In this document: one piece after another, positions 59,406 to 64,000 of the stretch
Position numbering within the stretch: the first letter of the stretch is position 1
Layout of the letters: every line of letters begins with the position of its first letter
Assembly: GCA_965238305.1 (NCBI GenBank)
Contig: CBDEHK010000001.1
Location: forward strand, 3,844,001 to 3,908,000
Origin: CBDCGJ01 sp965238305
Lineage (GTDB): Bacteria > Pseudomonadota > Alphaproteobacteria > GCA-2731375
Direction: 5' to 3'
Length of the DNA: 64,000 bases
Made by a program: the position numbers and the translations under genes
Notes under the pieces: model-generated
Seen by the model: the letters and a program-made list of their open reading frames with translations, nothing else
What the model was told of the DNA's origin: nothing
The model's database searches: none

Positions 59406-59885
59406 TTATTTGATTTCAAACTGATGAGCATAGGTTTTGCCATCAGTTATGGTTACTCGCTGGAAGCCGACCATATTGGCCAAATCCAAAAAAGTGAATA
59501 GGTCTTCGACCGCATGATTACGAAATAGTTCTGAGCTTCGGGCGACCGCGGTTAATTGCGCCAGCACCGCCCGCGCACGGTATAGGGTCGACATGCTCTC
59601 ACCATCAAGACCGACAATGATCATCTTTTCCGCTTCTTTACCTTTGGCGAATATAGCAAATCTTGGTGGATAGGGACGGTCCCGTTGGCCCAGGGTCTGC
59701 GCAACGATAAAGCCCACACGGGTTTCCTTATTCGCACCCTTCATGGTTTTCGAGCGTGCGCGGTAAACCTCACTACTTGAAACTTCGGGATAATAATATC
59801 CCTCGTGACGGTCTGCAGCGGCGGCCACATTCACCGAACCTAGCGTTAACAAAAAGCCAAAACAAATCAGGGCAATCAAGCGCAC
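59406..59885 (-). CDS. Exported hypothetical protein
   Basis: A 159-aa protein with a signal peptide (about 1-24, ending V-A-A-A-A). The mature part has E-G-Y-Y-Y-P-E-V (about 28-35), then P-Y-P-P-R-F-A-I-F-A-K-G-K-E-A-E-K-M-I (about 71-89) and L-Y-R-A-R-A-V-L-A-Q-L-T (about 101-112). Such proteins are conserved in alphaproteobacteria and sometimes carry a molybdopterin-guanine dinucleotide label that the sequence does not support (no nucleotide-binding motif). It converges on moaA with 1 bp between stops. Function unknown. Confidence 0.75.
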   Translation of the reverse strand: MRLIALICFGFLLTLGSVNVAAAADRHEGYYYPEVSSSEVYRARSKTMKGANKETRVGFIVAQTLGQRDRPYPPRFAIFAKGKEAEKMIIVGLDGESMSTLYRARAVLAQLTAVARSSELFRNHAVEDLFTFLDLANMVGFQRVTITDGKTYAHQFEIK

Positions 59886-60033
59886 ATTATTTCTCCGTCT
59901 TGAAATTCAATCTTCTTACCATGTGCTACTAGAACCGAATTGGACCGTTCGACGCAAGTCATTCTATCGCCTCGCATGCGCTATACTGTTCCCGACATGC
60001 CATGTAAGCTGGAGTTAGTGCGGACATTGTTAA

Positions 60034-60816
60034 ATGGGTAAAATTGTGACCGAAATTAAGAAAATCGCTTTCATAGCGGCAGATATCCCAGAAGCCCATT
60101 CGGCATTAGCAACGCTGCTTGAATGCCATCGAAATTACGATCCGGCGGACGCCGATGTGATTGTTGCATTGGGAGGGGATGGTTTCATGCTGCAATGTTT
60201 GCATATGTCGATGAAACTTTCAAAACCGGTATACGGCATGAACCGAGGCACAGTAGGATTCCTGTTAAACCAGTATGAAGACAAAGGTTTGTCAAAACGT
60301 CTGGTTGATGCAGAAGAGACGGTCCTATATCCGCTATTGATGCGGGCAATCGATACTGCCGGGCAGAAACATGAAGCACTTGCCATCAACGAAGTATCAA
60401 TATTTCGCGAAACCCGCGAAGCCGCCCATATTGAGATCATGGTTGACGGCAAAGTACGAATGCCGGAACTTGTTTGCGATGGTGTGATGCTGGCGACACC
60501 AGCAGGCAGTACAGCCTATAATCTTTCCGCGCATGGACCAATTTTACCCCTTGGTGCAAGTGTACTTGCCTTAACACCGATAAGCGCATTTCGCCCAAGA
60601 CGCTGGCGTGGGGCGCTTTTGCCAAGCGAGGCAAAAGTCGGGTTTCGGGTCTTAGGCGGAAATAAACGACCGGTTAGTGCCGTGGCCGACAATGTCGAAT
60701 ATCGCGATATCTCGCATATTGAAATTTGTCAAAAACGAGATCTTGCCCTTCGGTTGCTCTTCGATCCAGAACATAATCTGGAAGAACGTATCCTCAATGA
60801 ACAGTTCATACCTTGA
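60034..60816 (+). CDS. nadK: NAD kinase
   Basis: A 260-aa ATP-NAD kinase that makes NADP. It has the G-G-D-G-F-M-L motif (about 48-54) with the catalytic Asp, M-N-R-G-T-V-G-F-L (about 69-77), L-A-I-N-E-V-S-I-F-R (about 115-124) for adenine binding and the P-A-G-S-T-A-Y-N-L-S-A loop (about 155-165). The N-terminal part is short, as in alphaproteobacterial NadK proteins. It is followed after 33 bp by a dehydrogenase gene on the same strand. Confidence 0.93.
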   Translation: MGKIVTEIKKIAFIAADIPEAHSALATLLECHRNYDPADADVIVALGGDGFMLQCLHMSMKLSKPVYGMNRGTVGFLLNQYEDKGLSKRLVDAEETVLYPLLMRAIDTAGQKHEALAINEVSIFRETREAAHIEIMVDGKVRMPELVCDGVMLATPAGSTAYNLSAHGPILPLGASVLALTPISAFRPRRWRGALLPSEAKVGFRVLGGNKRPVSAVADNVEYRDISHIEICQKRDLALRLLFDPEHNLEERILNEQFIP

Positions 60817-60849
60817 CTGTATGTTTTTCAACATAATAGGAAAAATGGA

Positions 60850-61923
60850 TTGGATATCGAAAAATTCACATATACACCCCTGGCTATCAAAGTTTATTTT
60901 GGCAATGGACGGTTTAGCGAAATCGGCGACATAGTATCGGGGCTGCATCTCGATCGGGTCTTGGTTCTTTCAACCGATTCCAATCGCGCCAAAGCGTTGG
61001 CGGAACAAGCAGGCAGACAATTAGGCAATCGTTTGGCGGGTTATTTCGACGAATGCGTCGAACAAGTTCCACAAGAAAATGCAAAAGCCGTTCAGGATAT
61101 TGCCAATGAAGTCGAAGCAGATGGCGTTTTGTGTGTTGGTGGCGGTAGCACCATTGGTCACGGCAAAGCTGTTGCCCTAAAGCGCAACGTAAAGCTAATC
61201 CATGTTGTTACGACATATTCCGGATCTGAAATGACAATCTCACAAGGGTTCCAGGAAGGTGGCCTGAAGCGCCATGTTCATGACACTCGCATGCGCGCTG
61301 ATTGTGTGATTTACGATCCGGAATTAACTTTGAATTTGCCACCACAAATATCCGCACCGAGCGGAATGAACGCCTTGGCTCACTGCGTGGAAGCTCTATA
61401 TGGTGCCCATGCGAACCCGATTTCCAATTTGCTCGCGAAATCCGGTGTTGAAGCGCTAGCGCAAGCACTGCCAATTGTCGTTGCCACGCCTGACGATTTG
61501 TCGGCGCGGGGCAGTGCTTTGTATGGGGCCTATATGTCAGGATTGTCGCTTTCCGCAGGGATGGCTTTGCACCACCATGTCGCCCACGTTTTAGGTGGCA
61601 GTTTTAAGATCCCGCACGCGATAGCGCATTCAGTGGCTTTACCCCATACCATTGCCTACAATCGACGAGCCGTGCCCAAAGCAATGGATCAACTATGTGC
61701 CGCAATGCAGTGTGATGATGGACCGACCGGCTTGTTCGATCTAGCATCGAAATTAGGCATCAACATGAAACTGCAAGAGCATGGATTTAACGCTGAGATG
61801 GTCGAAAAAGCGATTGCACTTATTATTGATCAGCCAAGAGACAATCCGCGGCCACTTGAACAAGACGCAATGAAAACGATGTTCATGAACATGGTGAACG
61901 GAAGCACTCCGGCAATGGATTAA
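60850..61923 (+). CDS. Maleylacetate reductase-type iron-containing dehydrogenase
   Basis: A 357-aa dehydroquinate synthase-like/Fe-ADH superfamily enzyme. The NAD site is G-V-L-C-V-G-G-G-S-T-I-G-H-G-K-A (about 89-104), T-T-Y-S-G-S-E-M-T (about 115-123) follows, and the His-rich metal site region is H-H-H-V-A-H-V-L-G-G (about 240-249). The G-S-E and H-H-H patterns match maleylacetate reductases of aromatic ring cleavage better than alcohol dehydrogenases. The TTG at 60850 is the only in-frame start near the N-terminus. The hot-dog gene follows 9 bp later. Confidence 0.85.
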   Translation: MDIEKFTYTPLAIKVYFGNGRFSEIGDIVSGLHLDRVLVLSTDSNRAKALAEQAGRQLGNRLAGYFDECVEQVPQENAKAVQDIANEVEADGVLCVGGGSTIGHGKAVALKRNVKLIHVVTTYSGSEMTISQGFQEGGLKRHVHDTRMRADCVIYDPELTLNLPPQISAPSGMNALAHCVEALYGAHANPISNLLAKSGVEALAQALPIVVATPDDLSARGSALYGAYMSGLSLSAGMALHHHVAHVLGGSFKIPHAIAHSVALPHTIAYNRRAVPKAMDQLCAAMQCDDGPTGLFDLASKLGINMKLQEHGFNAEMVEKAIALIIDQPRDNPRPLEQDAMKTMFMNMVNGSTPAMD

Positions 61924-61932
61924 ACACCCGCC

Positions 61933-62730
61933 ATGGCGAAATCACCGCATGAAGTCGGGTTTGTATTTCCAGAATGGAAAACACTGATTACATCTGAAGA
62001 TCAGATTGCGAAACTCAAATGCTGTGGCATCAAACCAAATGTATTTGCCAATTTCCTCGACGTAACTGCCCTTGCCAGTCAATCGATTTTAGCCACTGCG
62101 AAGGCGGGTTACTCCATTAATGGCATGGTCCATATGGCGCAGCGGTTTCAGCAAAATGCGCCCATTCCCCTTGGCGAACCGCTGCTTGGATCAGGCAGGG
62201 TGATTGCTGTTAAAGAGGCCGCCCGCGGCGACATCATAATATCTGAATTCGCCTACGAACGCAGCGACGGCACGGTGCCGATGCGGACATACAAAACCTC
62301 GCTTCGGTTAGATCCGTCAAAGAAGTCCGGTTCATTAGAAAAAAAGTCAGACCGCAAAGTTCGCTCCGGAAATCATAGAATGGACCTACTGCTAACTTGG
62401 CAGCTTGTCCCAAAACTGGTTGCGGAACACAGCAAAGATGCAGACAATCTGATCCACTCTGATCCCCACGTTGCAAAATACTTCGGTTTCCGTGCGCCAA
62501 TTGCCGGAGGGTTAATGGCCGCGCATCACACGACGGCTGTTTTGGCGAGAAATGGTGTAGTGAATAAGTTGGACATGACGATCAGTTTTCGACGACCCAT
62601 GTTTTGGGACGATAAGTTGGATTTGTTCGCATCATCTTCCGATGTTGGCGTTATTCGTCAGCTAAAATTTCTAAACGGCAACGGAAAAGTAGTCAACGAC
62701 TGTCTGATCGACAAATTGTCATATGTCTAA
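61933..62730 (+). CDS. MaoC-like (double hot-dog) dehydratase
   Basis: A 265-aa protein. The second half has the hydratase-type segment F-G-F-R-A-P-I-A-G-G-L-M-A-A-H (about 183-197) with a conserved His, and a final D-M-T-I-S-F-R-R-P-M strand. The first half is a decayed hot-dog domain (G-M-V-H-M-A-Q-R). It probably acts on acyl-CoA. Joined with the maleylacetate reductase-type gene in an operon, it suggests degradation of a ring or branched acid; this is inference. Confidence 0.75.
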   Translation: MAKSPHEVGFVFPEWKTLITSEDQIAKLKCCGIKPNVFANFLDVTALASQSILATAKAGYSINGMVHMAQRFQQNAPIPLGEPLLGSGRVIAVKEAARGDIIISEFAYERSDGTVPMRTYKTSLRLDPSKKSGSLEKKSDRKVRSGNHRMDLLLTWQLVPKLVAEHSKDADNLIHSDPHVAKYFGFRAPIAGGLMAAHHTTAVLARNGVVNKLDMTISFRRPMFWDDKLDLFASSSDVGVIRQLKFLNGNGKVVNDCLIDKLSYV

Positions 62731-62733
62731 AGA

Positions 62734-64000
62734 TTAATGGCTTTTGATTGGAAAAATCTCTTCCGGCGAAGCGATCAGGGATCGCGAATTTCCTTTCCGG
62801 CGGGTCAATCCACAACGATCAAGGAACTCGAGAACTTCTATCGTTAAGTTCCGGCCAATACCGGATCTATCGCGGTAAGCTGAAGCGTCGAACTGCCCAT
62901 CATTCGAATTATTGGCTAACTCAGCGGCTATTTCGGCCACTTCCCGCGCCGCCGCTGGTAAATACACTCGATTTTTCGATACGCGATATATTAGCCCCAA
63001 CTGACCCGCCCGGCTTAGAAATTGCTGCAGCGTCTTTTGTGGCAAATTTAGTTGTTCAACAAGCTCGAGTTCTCGAGCCGGTTTGATCCCACCGTCAGCT
63101 AGTACCGGCTCCAGTCGACGCCACAGGACAAGCTCGGCATCACTTGCTTGGGCTTTGTGCCCTGGCACGTGAAGAGCACTACCTGTTCTCGCGATTTCTC
63201 CGCTCTTTATCAAATTTCGGATCGCGCATTGGATTATCACCGGTTGCAGTTTTTTGCTTAACCGTCGTTGCAACGCTTCTTCTTGCAAACCCTGATCTTC
63301 CGGACTGTTAGCGTGAAATTTATTTAAACTTTCGACAATAGATAATTTGACATCATGCCATCTACGTTCACTGAAAGCCCGATTTTCAACAATAATATTG
63401 TTTGCTGTTAAATCGCTCAATTCATCAATCGAAATGTTCCGGGTAACCGAAAATCGTTTAAGATCAATCCCACCTTCCGCATGGTCGAGCAAGCGATCAA
63501 AAACGAGGTCGTTATCAGCAGACCCCAATATATTGAGCTGTTCTAAACGTTCGGGTCGCGATCGACCGCGCGTTTGCCCTAATGGATCGATAACTGTACC
63601 CCCGCCAATCGTGCGGCGTGCCGATTGATCCCGAAGAATAAAATTGTCGTCGAATATCGAAAGCGTCGGTTGATCGAGGAGAATTTGTGCGAGGCAACTT
63701 TCCCCGGGTTCCAATGATCGCGCTTCCAATAATGCAACGCGGCAGGGTATGTCCGACGCAGCATGATGAAAATGCGCAGGCGCCCAATGTTTCATTGGCT
63801 TGCTTTCGCTTGACGATAACTTCAGCCTTACATCAATACGATTGCTTGGCTGCACAAGTTCTGGAGCAGTGAGCCAGCTACCACGGCGTAACAATTTCTC
63901 GTTTAGACTATTGCTGGCGAGATTAATTGCACAGCGCACCCCTAGGCCGGCTTCTTTTACATCTTGATCGCTTGAACGCAATCCCCGCACCCGTACAATT
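62734..64000 (-). CDS. selB: Selenocysteine-specific elongation factor SelB (partial, C-terminal part)
   Basis: The frame is open to the right window edge, giving the last 422 residues. The part begins in the EF-Tu-like domain 2 (I-V-R-V-R-G-L) and goes on to domain 3 (D-I-P-C-R-V-A-L-L-E and R-D-Q-S-A-R-R-T-I-G-G-G). Three to four winged-helix domains end the chain and would bind the SECIS hairpin. The GTPase domain lies outside. Its presence means that UGA can be read as selenocysteine in this genome. It converges on the hot-dog gene. Confidence 0.88.
   Translation of the reverse strand, partial: IVRVRGLRSSDQDVKEAGLGVRCAINLASNSLNEKLLRRGSWLTAPELVQPSNRIDVRLKLSSSESKPMKHWAPAHFHHAASDIPCRVALLEARSLEPGESCLAQILLDQPTLSIFDDNFILRDQSARRTIGGGTVIDPLGQTRGRSRPERLEQLNILGSADNDLVFDRLLDHAEGGIDLKRFSVTRNISIDELSDLTANNIIVENRAFSERRWHDVKLSIVESLNKFHANSPEDQGLQEEALQRRLSKKLQPVIIQCAIRNLIKSGEIARTGSALHVPGHKAQASDAELVLWRRLEPVLADGGIKPARELELVEQLNLPQKTLQQFLSRAGQLGLIYRVSKNRVYLPAAAREVAEIAAELANNSNDGQFDASAYRDRSGIGRNLTIEVLEFLDRCGLTRRKGNSRSLIASPEEIFPIKSH

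Noticed and set aside
1..64000. CRISPR array, insertion sequence or transposase
   Set aside because: No regularly spaced repeats, no transposase-like protein and no terminal inverted repeats with target duplications were seen on reading both strands.

Overview
The window looks like chromosome of an alphaproteobacterium of roughly 50 % G+C, probably a marine or soil Rhodospirillales/Sneathiella-like lineage. The basis is gene content: a DUF2336 protein, a DUF6356 protein, a GldA/GldF/GldG/DUF4340 ABC operon, a D-tartrate dehydratase like that of Bradyrhizobium, split mlaA/mlaC genes, and several acyl-CoA dehydrogenases and MaoC hydratases. This is inference from families; no database was searched.

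Layout. 1-4.9 kb: tail of an NTF2-like gene, an operator-like palindrome, an RND efflux pair (lipoprotein adaptor plus permease) and a NIPSNAP gene. 4984-5076: tRNA-Ser(GCU) with its promoter. 5.2-31.2 kb: a 26-kb block entirely on the minus strand that is the late half of a tailed siphophage. In transcription order it holds small terminase, large terminase, DUF4055 portal, scaffold, major capsid protein, accessory virion proteins, head-tail connectors, tail terminator, tail tube, tail chaperone with a programmed -1 frameshift, a moron gene with its own promoter, tape measure, central tail/hub protein, fibre and receptor-binding genes (SPRY and LamG-like), and a lysis cassette (holin-like protein, T7-type amidase, small membrane protein, lipoprotein, DUF1353). 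No integrase, repressor or replication gene is present, and the large terminase appears to carry an internal deletion. The block may therefore be a decayed prophage or a domesticated particle-producing element.

31.4-64 kb: host genes. They include acyl-CoA dehydrogenase, alpha/beta hydrolase, M14 carboxypeptidase, quinone reductase, cobA, the Gld-type ABC operon, an orphan GroES with a Lys/Ala tail followed by htpG, an Lrp regulator, an acyl-CoA dehydrogenase lacking the usual catalytic Glu, D-tartrate dehydratase, mlaC/mlaA, a YeeE-type thiosulfate permease, a homocysteine S-methyltransferase, an unrecognised three-gene cluster, an acyl-CoA synthetase/MaoC pair, a DUF938 methyltransferase and an ABM protein. 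The end of the window carries DUF2336, moaA, nadK, a maleylacetate-reductase-type dehydrogenase, a hot-dog dehydratase and the 3' part of selB (so the host probably decodes selenocysteine).

The most interesting non-coding signal lies between the ABM gene and the DUF2336 gene. A perfect FNR-type box (TTGAT-N4-ATCAA) sits exactly 32 bp, centre to centre, from a minus-strand -10 element. It precedes a transcript of about 116 nt with three hairpins, C-rich loops and a terminal U-run: a candidate oxygen-regulated small RNA. In the phage, two copies of the start of one small gene flank the LamG-like gene, which looks like a scar of receptor-binding cassette insertion.
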